The position numbers and the translations under genes are program-made. Shown piece by piece: positions 16,356-25,202 of a DNA stretch of 64,000 nt. Location: positions 1 to 64,000 of the forward strand of contig NZ_JAYEZN010000001.1 in NCBI RefSeq assembly GCF_037031225.1, read 5' to 3'. The notes beneath the pieces are model-generated. The model was not told the DNA's origin, ran no database searches, and worked only from the letters and a program-made list of their open reading frames with translations. How positions within the stretch are numbered: position 1 is the stretch's first letter; the number at the start of each line of letters is the position of its first letter. This stretch comes from Halorientalis sp. LT38. Its GTDB lineage: Archaea; Halobacteriota; Halobacteria; Halobacteriales; Haloarculaceae.

Positions 16356-17072
16356 TCAGACGCCCTCCGTCGCCGTTCCGCCCTCCGAGAGCGTCGCGCC
16401 GTCGACTGGCTGCTCTTCCAGCGCGACCCCGCTGGTCACGATGGACTGAATCCCCTCCTCCACCGTCAGGTCGACGTCGTAGACGTGGTCCGTCGGGACG
16501 TGGACGACGTGCCCGCCCATCACCGGGTTCGGCGCCATCGGGAGGAACAGCGTCGTCATCTCGTCGGTCCCCGTCGCGTCCTCGATGGCCCCCGGCGTGT
16601 CGGCGGTGACGAAGGCGACGGCGTAGGAGTTCCGGTCGGGGAACTCGACGAGTTTGACCTCCTGGAAGCTCTCGGTGTCGCTGTCGAGGAGCAACTCGCT
16701 CATCTCGTCGAAACTCGAGTAGAGCGAGCCGACGCCCGGAATCCTGGCGATCACCTGGTTGACGGTCGTCTCGATCGACCCGCCGGCGGGGCTCTGCTCG
16801 GCGACCAGTCCGACGAGGAGGATCAGGACGAGCGCCGTGCCGATGAGGCCGCCCTCGATCACGTACTCGGGGAGTTGCTGGGTCCCGAACGTGGCGTCGA
16901 CCAGGCCGACGAAGGGGCTGACGGTGCTGGTGAGGAAGTTCACCGCGAACCCGAGCACCAGCGCGGTCACGATCAGCGGAATCGTCACTGCGAACCCGGT
17001 CAGGAACGCGCTCCGGATGCGCTCGGTCGGCGAGACCCCCTCGATCCCGTGGACGTCCGACGGTGGTTGCAT
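16356..17072 (-). CDS. DUF502 membrane protein
   Basis: 238-residue protein with two strong membrane segments (about residues 23-47 and 75-98) and a soluble C-terminal domain containing RIPGVGSLYSSFDEM and FLPMAPNPVMGGHVVHVP, the pattern of the DUF502 family (conserved in bacteria and archaea, function unknown). The start at 17072 is chosen because the frame further upstream is low-complexity and the segment FRRKVV before it lies in the promoter area. Co-transcribed with archease (3-base gap). Confidence 0.85.
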   Translation of the reverse strand: MQPPSDVHGIEGVSPTERIRSAFLTGFAVTIPLIVTALVLGFAVNFLTSTVSPFVGLVDATFGTQQLPEYVIEGGLIGTALVLILLVGLVAEQSPAGGSIETTVNQVIARIPGVGSLYSSFDEMSELLLDSDTESFQEVKLVEFPDRNSYAVAFVTADTPGAIEDATGTDEMTTLFLPMAPNPVMGGHVVHVPTDHVYDVDLTVEEGIQSIVTSGVALEEQPVDGATLSEGGTATEGV

Positions 17073-17184
17073 ACGGGTACCGACGACCTTGCGGCGAAAA
17101 ACGGTTGTGGCACGCGCCGGCGGAGCCCCCGCTGTTCGGTCGCTGCCGGTGGAATTATAGTCGTCTGCCCGTAATTGCGGGGTA

Positions 17185-17673
17185 GTGAGTGCCACGATCG
17201 AACGCCAGGTCGTCGACGCGGGCGACGACGCTTACGTCGACGACGCCTGGGCCCTGAAGGAGGCGATCCGGCGAAAGGAGGGGATCCTCCGGCAGCGCCG
17301 GGGCTTCTTCAGGGACGCCTATCGCCGGTCGACGGTGTACCTCTTCCTCGAGAGCGGCCCCGTCGACACCGAGCGCCTGGTCGGCTTCGCCGCCGTCCGC
17401 CGGGACGGCTACATCCTGTTTCTCGCCGTCGCCGAGGGCTTCCGCGGCGAGGGCTTCGGCGAACGGCTCGTCGCCCGTGTCGCCGAGGACCACTCCTCGG
17501 TCACCTGCCACGCCCGCTCGACCAACGAACCCGCCATCGGCTTCTACCGCCACCTCGGCTTCGAGATCAAGCGCCGCATCGACAACTACTACGAGGACGG
17601 CGGCGACGCCTACTACCTGAAACTCGGCGACGAGGGCGGTATCACAGAGCGGTTGCAGCGACTTCTGGGGTGA
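17185..17673 (+). CDS. GNAT-family N-acetyltransferase (RimI-like)
   Basis: 162-residue acetyltransferase. The acetyl-CoA-binding motif A appears as LAVAEGFRGEGFGERLV (consensus Q/R-x-x-G-x-G/A), followed by CHARSTNEPAIGFYRHLGFE and a C-terminal YYEDGGDAYYLKL; this last element is typical of RimI-type protein N-terminal acetyltransferases. A basic region RRKEGILRQRRGFFRDAYRR is near the N-terminus. The start is GTG at 17185, with TTATA at 17155-17159, 28 bases upstream, fitting a leaderless transcript. Substrate protein unknown. Confidence 0.87.
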   Translation: MSATIERQVVDAGDDAYVDDAWALKEAIRRKEGILRQRRGFFRDAYRRSTVYLFLESGPVDTERLVGFAAVRRDGYILFLAVAEGFRGEGFGERLVARVAEDHSSVTCHARSTNEPAIGFYRHLGFEIKRRIDNYYEDGGDAYYLKLGDEGGITERLQRLLG

Positions 17674-17737
17674 GGCAACGGCCGCTCCGGTCGCCCGGTC
17701 CAGTTCCGTCGATCCGCTCGTCGGTCGCCGCAGCCGA

Positions 17738-18379
17738 TCAGTTCAGCCGGGAGAGGTCCTCGGAGAGTTCCCGGTGGATCACGTCGCGGACGAACAGCCG
17801 AATCTGTCTCACCAGGTCCGCGCGGTCGGTGTACTCGTAGACTCGAACGTCCCACCGGTCGGCGACCGAGGCGATCATCGCGCTCCGGACCCCGGACTCG
17901 TGGACGAAGGCCACGCGCTCGCGGTGGTCGCCGCCGGGGTCCTGCTGAAACAGCGCTTCCAGGACGGCACCCGTCTCGATTCCCACGCCGAGGTTGTCGC
18001 CCGCGCGGGGCACCACGTAGATCACGGCGTTGCTCGCCAGCGCGAACTCGATGCTCTGGGTCGCCGCGTCCAGCTCTTCGAGGGGCACGTCCACGTCGAT
18101 GGCGAGGAAGGCGTTCACCCCCGGATCGGTTCGCAATCGGTCCCGGACGTGGAGGAGCAGGTCGAGCGCCGCGGCGTCCCGATCGAGGTCGTGCTCGGCC
18201 CCCACCAGCGCACCGAAGTCGAGGCCGTCGGGGAGTGCATCGAGGTCGACGACCTCGTCCGGCGCGTCCGCCGCTTCGAGCGCGCCACGGAGATCGAACG
18301 CCTGGTACGGCCCCATCAGATACACCAGGAGTCGATCCCGTGGGACCCCACCCACCGCCTCGACGATCCGCTCTCGCAT
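17738..18379 (-). CDS. Conserved haloarchaeal protein (DUF7509-like)
   Basis: 213-residue soluble protein. It contains VYLMGPYQAF near the N-terminus, which resembles the substrate loop of nucleoside 2-deoxyribosyltransferase-like Rossmann proteins, then NAFLAIDVDVPLEELDAATQ, AVIYVVPRAGDNLGVGIETG and a basic C-terminal helix LVRQIRLFVRDVIHREL. I recall it as a haloarchaeal family (DUF7509) with no known function; a nucleotide-related role is only a guess from the YLMGPY motif. The start at 18379 is supported by a TATA box at 18403-18410, 27 bases upstream; the upstream ATG at 18403 lies inside that box. Confidence 0.75.
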   Translation of the reverse strand: MRERIVEAVGGVPRDRLLVYLMGPYQAFDLRGALEAADAPDEVVDLDALPDGLDFGALVGAEHDLDRDAAALDLLLHVRDRLRTDPGVNAFLAIDVDVPLEELDAATQSIEFALASNAVIYVVPRAGDNLGVGIETGAVLEALFQQDPGGDHRERVAFVHESGVRSAMIASVADRWDVRVYEYTDRADLVRQIRLFVRDVIHRELSEDLSRLN

Positions 18380-18402
18380 ACCCGCCGGTTCCCGCCTCTC
18401 CA

Positions 18403-18410
18403 TTTAAATA
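18403..18410 (-). promoter_or_regulatory. TATA box for the DUF7509-like gene
   Basis: TATTTAAA on the minus strand, 27 bases before the ATG at 18379; it overlaps and so excludes an upstream in-frame ATG. Confidence 0.7.
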
Positions 18411-18451
18411 GTTACGTTTTCAGCCATCACTGAGTCAGGAAACGCTTTTGC

Positions 18452-18463
18452 ACGGTGCACCGT
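18452..18463. promoter_or_regulatory. 12-bp perfect palindrome, possible operator of the ArsR-type gene
   Basis: ACGGTGCACCGT is a perfect 12-bp palindrome between a TTTTG element (about 18446-18450, TATA position) and the ATG at 18475. This is where a dimeric winged-helix repressor could block its own promoter. Autoregulation is inference. Confidence 0.45.
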
Positions 18464-18474
18464 AACACTCGGAC

Positions 18475-18870
18475 ATGAGCGAGAGCGACGCGGGCCGCCG
18501 TGAGGACGAGCGAAAGGCGACGGTGGCGTTGCCGGAGCACTCGCTGCTCGACCTGGACGACTACCTGGCGATGCAGCGGGCCATCGGCAACGAACACCGG
18601 TTCCGGATCCTCTCGCTGCTCGTCGACGAGGGCGCACGGAGCGCGACCGAACTGACGTCGGCACTGGACGTCGCCTCGAACACGCTGCACTACCACCTCG
18701 ACGAACTGGTCGACGTCGGCCTCGTGGCCAACCGGAAGCGGAACGAACCCGACAGCGACGGCCTCTACTCCTACTACGAGGCGACCGCGATGGGCGAGTC
18801 GATCCTGGAACACGGCGTGCGCGAACTGATCCGCGAGGAGTGGGACGTGGCCGAGCGATACAGTTCCTGA
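18475..18870 (+). CDS. ArsR-type winged-helix transcriptional regulator
   Basis: 131-residue DNA-binding protein. After a charged 20-residue N-terminus comes an ArsR/HTH_20-like winged helix: YLAMQRAIGNEHRFRILSLL, recognition region ARSATELTSALDVASNTLHY, and the wing LVANRKRNE. No metal-binding Cys pair is present, so it is not a classical metal sensor. The target is unknown; the perfect palindrome just upstream suggests autoregulation, and the divergent DUF7509-like gene shares the same 95-base intergenic region. Confidence 0.85.
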   Translation: MSESDAGRREDERKATVALPEHSLLDLDDYLAMQRAIGNEHRFRILSLLVDEGARSATELTSALDVASNTLHYHLDELVDVGLVANRKRNEPDSDGLYSYYEATAMGESILEHGVRELIREEWDVAERYSS

Positions 18871-18950
18871 CGCTCCTGCTCTACGCGCCCACGTGACCGT
18901 CGACTGGAAGCAAACGCTTTTCTCGCATTGCTGACTATGGAGGCGATAGC

Positions 18951-20129
18951 ATGGAGGAGCGAACGCGGGCGTATCTCCGCGGTCGGTTCGGCGACTACTA
19001 CCGCCGGGCGGAGATCACGCCCCCGCCGGACGCCAACGAGCGCGAGTGGGGCTACATCCCCTGGACGTCGAGTCCGGGGACGACCATGGTCCGCCACAAG
19101 TCGCTGCTCGACCTCGGCGAACTGGAGTCCTTCCTCGAACGCGAGCGCCCGCGCCACGTCTACTTCTCGGCCGGCCGCTACGACGACCCGAGCGCGAGTT
19201 CGATGAGCGAGAAGAACTGGCGCTCATCGGACCTGGTCTTCGACCTGGACGCCGATCACCTCCCGTCGGTCACGCTCGGGGAGGACTCCTACGCCGAGAT
19301 GCTGGCGAAGTGCAAGGACGCACTCATGCGGCTGCTGGATTTCCTCGAAGACGACTTCGGCTTCGACGACCTGACGATCGCGTTCTCGGGCGGTCGGGGG
19401 TACCACGTCCACGTCCGCGACGCGGGCGTCCTGGAGCTCGAGAGCGACGCGCGACGCGAGATCGTCGACTACGTCCGCGGGATCGGCCTGGAGTTCGACG
19501 CTCTCCTCGACGAGGAAGCGGTCGGCGGCGAGGCGGGGCGGAAGAGTCCCGCGCACAACCAGTACCTGCCGACCGACGGTGGGTGGGGGCGACGCGTCCA
19601 CGAGCGGCTCCGCCGGGAGCTCGAGGAGGTCCGGGACCTCGACGAGGAGGCCGCGATCGAGCGGCTCAGCGAGTACGAGGGCATCGGCGAGAAGCGCGCG
19701 CGGGCGGCGTGGAACATCGCCCGCGAGCGGTTCGTCGAGATCGAGCGCGGGAACCTCTCGGCCCATCCGGTCGTCAAGACGGTCGCCGAGCGGGTCGCGA
19801 CAGAGGTTCTCGAGACGGACGACGCGCCGATCGACGAGCCCGTGACGACGGACACGAACCGGCTGATCAGACTGCCGGGGACGCTCCACGGCGGGAGCGG
19901 GCTGGCGGTCGTGCGCCTGGCTCGCGACGAGTTGGCGGCCTTCGATCCGCTGGTCGACGCGGTGCCCGAGACGTTCGTGGGCCACGACATCACCGTCGAA
20001 GTCACCGAGGGCGGCCCGGTCGAGCTTCTGGGCGATAGTTTTACACTCTCGGAGGGAGAGCAGTCCGTACCGGAACATCTCGGCGTGTTCCTCATGGCCA
20101 GGGGTCGCGCCGAGAAGGGCCAGGAATAG
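18951..20129 (+). CDS. priS: DNA primase catalytic small subunit PriS
   Basis: 392-residue catalytic subunit of the archaeal/eukaryotic-type primase, which makes RNA (and in archaea DNA) primers at replication forks. The catalytic acidic triad region DLDAD is at residues 98-102, followed by the nucleotide-binding FSGGRGYHVHV and a later DTNRLIRLPGTLHGG segment with the conserved C-terminal Asp/Arg/Lys-type motif. The start at 18951 matches the N-terminal helix; a CTTTTC element about 28 bases upstream is the likely promoter. The GINS gene follows after 3 bases, a pairing common in archaea. Confidence 0.97.
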   Translation: MEERTRAYLRGRFGDYYRRAEITPPPDANEREWGYIPWTSSPGTTMVRHKSLLDLGELESFLERERPRHVYFSAGRYDDPSASSMSEKNWRSSDLVFDLDADHLPSVTLGEDSYAEMLAKCKDALMRLLDFLEDDFGFDDLTIAFSGGRGYHVHVRDAGVLELESDARREIVDYVRGIGLEFDALLDEEAVGGEAGRKSPAHNQYLPTDGGWGRRVHERLRRELEEVRDLDEEAAIERLSEYEGIGEKRARAAWNIARERFVEIERGNLSAHPVVKTVAERVATEVLETDDAPIDEPVTTDTNRLIRLPGTLHGGSGLAVVRLARDELAAFDPLVDAVPETFVGHDITVEVTEGGPVELLGDSFTLSEGEQSVPEHLGVFLMARGRAEKGQE

Positions 20130-20132
20130 CAC

Positions 20133-21110
20133 ATGAACCTCGACGAACTCCAGTCCGTACGGGACCGCGAGCGACAGAGCGACAGTCTCCAGCAGTTGCG
20201 CGATTCCTTCTACGCGGACGCGGGCGAGCTGATCGGGGAGCTCCGCGCCCAGCGCGACCAGGCCGCAACGCAGTCCGACGACCCCTTCGACGACCCGGAG
20301 GTCAGCCGGATCACCGACGACATCAACACCGCCGAACAGACGGTCGAGGCGATCTACGAGCGCCGGGTCGGCAAGCTCGTGAAGATGGCCTCCTTCGCCG
20401 CGGCGGACATGCCGACCGAGGACGAGGGCCTCACCGCGGAGGAACGCGAACTGTTCGAGGGGATGGTCGAGTCCATCGAACGCAACCGCGACCGCGTCTT
20501 CGCCATCCTCGACGGCGAGGACCCCGGCGACCTCGAGCCGATCGACCGGGCCGGCGCTTCGGGCGCGACCGCAGACCCGTCGCCCGTCGAGTCCGAAACC
20601 CCCGCCGAACCCGCGCCCGAACCGGATCGAGCACCGACCGGCGAAAAGGCCGGAGCCGAGGGCAGCGGCGTCGACGCCGCGGATCTGATGGGGAGCGGCG
20701 AAGAGCCCACGGAGTCCGAGTCGACGGAGCAGGGCGCCACGGCGGACGCCCAGCCCGGCGAGACGGACGAGAAGGCCGGGGGCGGCGACCGTCCGGTTCC
20801 CCCACAGGAGGCGACGGCAGGCGACCGGGCGGACGAATCGACGACGGACCCGACCGCCGGGAGGGCTGCTGACGAGGACGACACAGCCGGCGAGAGTCCG
20901 ACCCCCCGATCTGACGGCGGCGGGGAAACGGCCGACGACGGGGGTTCGGGCGTCGACCGGCGGACGGTCAGGATCACGCAGGACGTCGGGGAGATACTCG
21001 GCGTCGACCAGCGGGCCTACGACCTGGCGAGCGAGGACGTGGTGACGCTCCCGGCCGCGAACGCCGATCCGCTGGTGGAACGCGACGCCGCCGAACCGCT
21101 CGACCGGTGA
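20133..21110 (+). CDS. Archaeal GINS subunit (Gins51-type)
   Basis: 325-residue subunit of the GINS complex, part of the CMG-like replicative helicase with MCM and a Cdc45/RecJ relative. The helical A domain occupies about residues 1-150 (MNLDELQSVRDRE, FYADAGELIGELRAQ, RRVGKLVKMASFAA); a short beta B domain lies at the C-terminus (about 275-325: VRITQDVGEILGVDQRAYDL, EDVVTLPAANADPLVER). Between them is an unusually long acidic linker rich in Glu, Pro, Gly and Asp (about 152-272), as known for haloarchaeal GINS. It is co-transcribed with priS. Confidence 0.93.
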   Translation: MNLDELQSVRDRERQSDSLQQLRDSFYADAGELIGELRAQRDQAATQSDDPFDDPEVSRITDDINTAEQTVEAIYERRVGKLVKMASFAAADMPTEDEGLTAEERELFEGMVESIERNRDRVFAILDGEDPGDLEPIDRAGASGATADPSPVESETPAEPAPEPDRAPTGEKAGAEGSGVDAADLMGSGEEPTESESTEQGATADAQPGETDEKAGGGDRPVPPQEATAGDRADESTTDPTAGRAADEDDTAGESPTPRSDGGGETADDGGSGVDRRTVRITQDVGEILGVDQRAYDLASEDVVTLPAANADPLVERDAAEPLDR

Positions 21111-21248
21111 CGCCCACACGACCCCGCCGTCTGAACCTTCTCGAGGCGTAATCCCGTCGAGCCTCGCGTCGCCCGATCCTCACTCCGTAAGACAGTGTTC
21201 GCATCCGAAGGAATTTATTTTTGGACTGGCAGTCTGTAACGAAGTCCG

Positions 21249-22706
21249 ATGCCGAACGACGATGGCATATCACGGAGGGGGGTACTGGAGAAGTCCTCGG
21301 GGATGGGGTTCGCGATGGGGCTCCCGTCGGTCACCGGTGGGTTCGAGTGGCCCTGGGGTGACGACGAAGACGAGGAGCGCGACGACTCCGCGGCCGACTA
21401 CTCGGGGAAGCGGCCGGTCGTCTTCGTCCACGGGGCCGCCGGCTCGGCGACGCAGTTCGAGTCCCAGGCGATGCGCTTTGCGAGCAACGGGTACCCGGAC
21501 GAGTACCTGGCCGCCTTCGAGTACCACAGTTTCTCCTACGGCGCGGGATCCTTCAGCGGCGGCCTGCTGAGCTATCTGCTCGGCGGGGGCGACACGAAGC
21601 CAAGCGCCGTTCACGAGCGCCTGGACGAGCGTATCGACGAGGTGCTCGCCGAGACGGGCGCCGAGAAGGTAGATCTGCTGGGGCACTCGCTGGGGACGGA
21701 GGTGTCGAGCGCGTACCTCTCGACGAAAGAGCGGGCCGACAAGGTCGCCCAGTACGTGAACCTCGACGGCTTCGAGCCGGATTCGCCGCCGGGGTCGGTT
21801 CCGACGCTCGCGGTCTGGGGGCTCTCGAACCCGGACGCCTCGATCGGCGGTGCCGAGAACGTCCACTTCGACGGGCAGACCCACGTCGAGGTGGCGACCA
21901 GCGCAGAGACCTTCGCCGAGGTCTACGAGTTCCTGACGAACGAAGAACCGGCGACGACCGACATCGAGGTCGAACCGGCCGAGGAAGTCACCCTGTCCGG
22001 CCGCGGGCAGGTGTTCCCGTCGAACCAGATGCCGGACGACCTCGCCGCCGAGGCGAGCATCGACGTCTACGAGGTCGATCCGGAGACGGGCGAACGGCTG
22101 TCGGAGACGCCGGTGGCCACGCCATCCATCGACGACGACGGCTACTGGGGGCCGATCGACGTGGACGGCTCGGCCGTCCACGAGTTCGTCGTCTCCCTGG
22201 AATCGAGCGATCAGGTCCACCACCACTACCGCCAGCCGGAGCTCCGGAGCAATCAGTTCGTCCGGCTACTTACGTCGGAACCGGGGACCGGGATCGACCG
22301 GCTCATCGAGAAGAGCGACGACCACACCGCGCTCATCACGCTCCGCGACAAGGAGTGGTGGGGTGACCAGGGCGCAGCCAACGACGAACTGGCCGTCGAC
22401 GGCACGAACGTGATCAATCAGCACACCGCGCCGCGGGACGACCGGATCATCGCGCCCTTCGTCTTCGACGACGGCTCGGACGGCGAGTCGAACCTCGACG
22501 ACCAGATCGGGATCTACGGCTACCTGCCCTTCCTGTCCGGGATCGACCAGTACGTGCCCGCGTCGTCGCCGCCGGACGGGACCGTCGACGTCACCAGCAC
22601 GCCGCGGGACGGCGACGGGCTCCAGCGCGAGTTCACCGTGCCGAACTGGGCCTCGTCCGGGCACCGGGTGTCGCTGTACTTCCCGGATCACACGCAGACG
22701 CGGTAG
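21249..22706 (+). CDS. Secreted alpha/beta hydrolase (lipase/depolymerase-like)
   Basis: 485-residue protein. The N-terminus has a twin-arginine motif (SRRGVLEKS) followed by a weakly hydrophobic Gly/Met stretch, then an acidic segment. The alpha/beta-hydrolase core shows the oxyanion region VVFVHGAAGSATQF and the nucleophile elbow GHSLGTE with Ser147; a likely catalytic His lies in FDGQTHVEVA. Residues from about 235 on form beta-rich regions (VEPAEEVTLSGRGQVFP, then VDVTSTPRDG) that may bind polymer or sugar. A TTTATTTT element at about 21211-21220 is the likely promoter. The substrate (lipid or polyester) is not determinable. Confidence 0.8.
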   Translation: MPNDDGISRRGVLEKSSGMGFAMGLPSVTGGFEWPWGDDEDEERDDSAADYSGKRPVVFVHGAAGSATQFESQAMRFASNGYPDEYLAAFEYHSFSYGAGSFSGGLLSYLLGGGDTKPSAVHERLDERIDEVLAETGAEKVDLLGHSLGTEVSSAYLSTKERADKVAQYVNLDGFEPDSPPGSVPTLAVWGLSNPDASIGGAENVHFDGQTHVEVATSAETFAEVYEFLTNEEPATTDIEVEPAEEVTLSGRGQVFPSNQMPDDLAAEASIDVYEVDPETGERLSETPVATPSIDDDGYWGPIDVDGSAVHEFVVSLESSDQVHHHYRQPELRSNQFVRLLTSEPGTGIDRLIEKSDDHTALITLRDKEWWGDQGAANDELAVDGTNVINQHTAPRDDRIIAPFVFDDGSDGESNLDDQIGIYGYLPFLSGIDQYVPASSPPDGTVDVTSTPRDGDGLQREFTVPNWASSGHRVSLYFPDHTQTR

Positions 22707-22795
22707 CCGAGCACGGTCGGTCGGCCCGTCGGATCCCGCGAGGGACCGGACGCTGCCGGACCATTGATACCGCTGGAGGCAATCAGTCACGGGCG

Positions 22796-23557
22796 ATGCC
22801 CGCCGCAATCGAGACAGAGGGGTTGCGCAAGACCTACGGCGACGTGACGGCGCTCGCGGACCTCGACCTCTCGATCTCGGCGGGAACGGTGTACGGCTTC
22901 CTCGGTCCGAACGGCGCGGGCAAGACCACCACGATGCGGATCCTGACGACGCTGACCGCGCCCAGCGACGGCGACGCCTGGATCGCGGGCGAGCACGTCT
23001 CGGACCGCGACGCCGTCGTCTCACACCTGGGCTATCTCCCAGAGGAGCCGCCTGTCTACGACGAGTTGACCGCCCGCGAACAGCTGTCGTACCTCGCCGA
23101 CCTCCGCGACCTCGGCGCCGACGAGCGCGACCGGATCGACGCCTTGCTCGACCGGTTCGGCCTGAGCGACGACGCCGACGACCCGATCCGCACGTACTCG
23201 AAGGGGATGCGCCAGAAGACGGCGCTGGCCGGCACGGTGCTCGGCGACCCCGACGTGCTCTTCCTCGACGAACCGACCAGCGGGCTCGATCCGCGGGCCG
23301 CCCGCACGGTCAGGGACCTGCTCGCGGAACTCGCCGCCCAGGGCCGGACGATCTTCCTGTCGACGCACGTCCTCCCGGTCGTCGAGGAACTGGCCGACGA
23401 GATCGGCGTCCTCGATGGGGGCCGGCTCGTGGCCGAGGGGACGCCCGCCGAGTTGCAGCGCCGCGCCGAGACCGGGGCCGACCGGGGGCTGGAGGACGCC
23501 TTCCTCGACCTGACGGCGGAACTGGGCGACCCCGCGGACGCCGACCTGGGGGGCTGA
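22796..23557 (+). CDS. ABC transporter ATP-binding protein (second exporter)
   Basis: 253-residue ABC ATPase. Walker A GPNGAGKT is at 37-44, the LPEEPP Q-loop variant follows in LGYLPEEPPVYDEL, the signature is SKGMRQK, and Walker B reads VLFLDEPTSGLDP; the switch His is in LSTHVLP. The LPEE and SKGMRQ elements place it with the CcmA/GldA-like export ATPases used with large ABC-2 permeases. The permease gene begins 1 base after its stop. The substrate is unknown; antibiotic or lipid export is only a family-level possibility. Confidence 0.93.
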   Translation: MPAAIETEGLRKTYGDVTALADLDLSISAGTVYGFLGPNGAGKTTTMRILTTLTAPSDGDAWIAGEHVSDRDAVVSHLGYLPEEPPVYDELTAREQLSYLADLRDLGADERDRIDALLDRFGLSDDADDPIRTYSKGMRQKTALAGTVLGDPDVLFLDEPTSGLDPRAARTVRDLLAELAAQGRTIFLSTHVLPVVEELADEIGVLDGGRLVAEGTPAELQRRAETGADRGLEDAFLDLTAELGDPADADLGG

Positions 23558-23558
23558 G

Positions 23559-25187
23559 ATGGCGGGCGCGCTCGAAACCGACCTGCGACACGCCCGCCGG
23601 ATCGCGACCGTCGAGGTGCGACGGAGCGTCCGGGCGATCCTCGCCAGCCGGCGACAGCTGGCCGGCATCGGCTTCCTGCTCGTCCTGTTCGCGCCCGTAC
23701 TCCTCTCCGTGCTCTCGGGCGGGTACGCGCTCGGCCAGCGGGTCCGGACCGGGACGGACCTGCCCGTCGTCGAACTCGCTCGCCCGCAGGTCGTCGCCTG
23801 GATCGGCTCGCTGGTGGTCGTGTTCGGCCTGCGAGCGCTCGAACGCGCCGGCGACGCCGATCACGCCGACCTGCTGTTGACGGTGGTCCGACCCCGCGCG
23901 GTCGTCACCGGGCTCGTCCTCGCGGAGTACGTCCGCATCGTCGCCGTGTTCGGGGTGCCGATACTGGCCGGCGTGACGGCCTTCGCCCTCGGTGCTGGGA
24001 CGCCGCTGCTGGTCCCCGCGGTCGCCGTCGGGATCCTCCCGCTGCTGGCCGTCGGGCTGGTCGGCGGGTTCGTCGCGGGCTACCTCGTCCGGCTGGCGTA
24101 TCGCCGTGCGGGCCGGGCGAACCCCTCCGGCGCCTGGGCCAGTCTCCTCGTCGCCGGCGCGTTCGTCGTCGGCGTGAACGTCGTGGCCCCCTCGGACCCG
24201 GTCGTGCTCCTCCGATCCCTCGCGCCCCTGGGTGCGCTGCCGATCGGGCCCTACGCGGACCTCCTGCTCGCCGCCTCGCCGGTCGGCGTCGGGGTCGGTC
24301 TTGACGCCCTGTTCGCCGCCGCGCTGGTGCTCGGGTCGCTCCCCCTCCTGCTCGGGGCGACGTGGACGCTCGCGCCGCGGGTCTGGTACGCCGATCCCGC
24401 ACCGACTGCCGACGCCGACCTCCGGTCGCGCCGCTCTCTGCGTTCGATCCCGGACGTGCTGGCCCGGCGACGTATCACGCGACTCGTCTGGTGGCAGTGG
24501 GTCCGGGGCGTCCGCGCGCCGGGGCGGTTCGTCCACCTGACCTATTTCCTGTTCATGGGATTCCCCATCGCGCAGGTGGCCGTCTCGAATCCCCGGTCGC
24601 CGGTTCTCCCCGTGTTCGTCGGCGTGCTCGGGGCCGTCCTCGCCGGCGGCACCTTCTGTCTGAACCCCCTCGGTGACGAGGGGTCGATGCTGCCCGCAAC
24701 GCTCACCACGTCCGCCCCCCGTCGGTCGGTGCTCCGTGCGCGGATCCTCGCCGGGCTGTTCCTCTGGCTGCCGCCCGCCCTGCTCGTCGTCGTGTTCGGC
24801 GGGTGGTACAGCACGCTGGACGCCGGCACGGTCTCGCTGGTCGTCGCCGCGACGGTCGTGCTCGCCGGCTTCAGTTCCGCGCTGGCGCTGGCGCTGGGCG
24901 TCTTCGCCCCGCGGTTCGAGTCGGTCCGGGCCTTCGGCGGCGTCGAGGCGCCGACGCCGACCACGGCCGCGCTGCTGGGACACTCCGTGCTCAGCGCACT
25001 CGCCGCCGGCCTCGGCGTTCTCGTCCTGTTCGCGCCGCCGGTTTTCGACGGCGCGCGACTGCCCGCCGGGTCGGTCAGACTCGCCCAGGCCGCGGGCTTC
25101 CTGACGTGGGCGGCCCTGCTGGCCCTGGTCGGATTCGGGTGTTACCGGTACGCCGTTCGTCGACTGGACCGGTTCACCTACGAGTGA
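23559..25187 (+). CDS. ABC transporter permease (second exporter)
   Basis: 542-residue polytopic membrane protein with about twelve hydrophobic segments; the first is near residues 33-52 after a positively charged N-terminus (RHARRIATVEVRRSVRAIL), and a soluble stretch lies around 265-325. Paired with the ATPase upstream (1 base apart). It resembles haloarchaeal ABC-2 permeases in hydrophobic profile, not in any specific motif. It is longer than the permease at 918-2327 and the two are not close copies. It ends 15 bases before the convergent dehydrogenase. Confidence 0.85.
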   Translation: MAGALETDLRHARRIATVEVRRSVRAILASRRQLAGIGFLLVLFAPVLLSVLSGGYALGQRVRTGTDLPVVELARPQVVAWIGSLVVVFGLRALERAGDADHADLLLTVVRPRAVVTGLVLAEYVRIVAVFGVPILAGVTAFALGAGTPLLVPAVAVGILPLLAVGLVGGFVAGYLVRLAYRRAGRANPSGAWASLLVAGAFVVGVNVVAPSDPVVLLRSLAPLGALPIGPYADLLLAASPVGVGVGLDALFAAALVLGSLPLLLGATWTLAPRVWYADPAPTADADLRSRRSLRSIPDVLARRRITRLVWWQWVRGVRAPGRFVHLTYFLFMGFPIAQVAVSNPRSPVLPVFVGVLGAVLAGGTFCLNPLGDEGSMLPATLTTSAPRRSVLRARILAGLFLWLPPALLVVVFGGWYSTLDAGTVSLVVAATVVLAGFSSALALALGVFAPRFESVRAFGGVEAPTPTTAALLGHSVLSALAAGLGVLVLFAPPVFDGARLPAGSVRLAQAAGFLTWAALLALVGFGCYRYAVRRLDRFTYE

Positions 25188-25202
25188 GGCCGGGGCCGGC
25201 CG

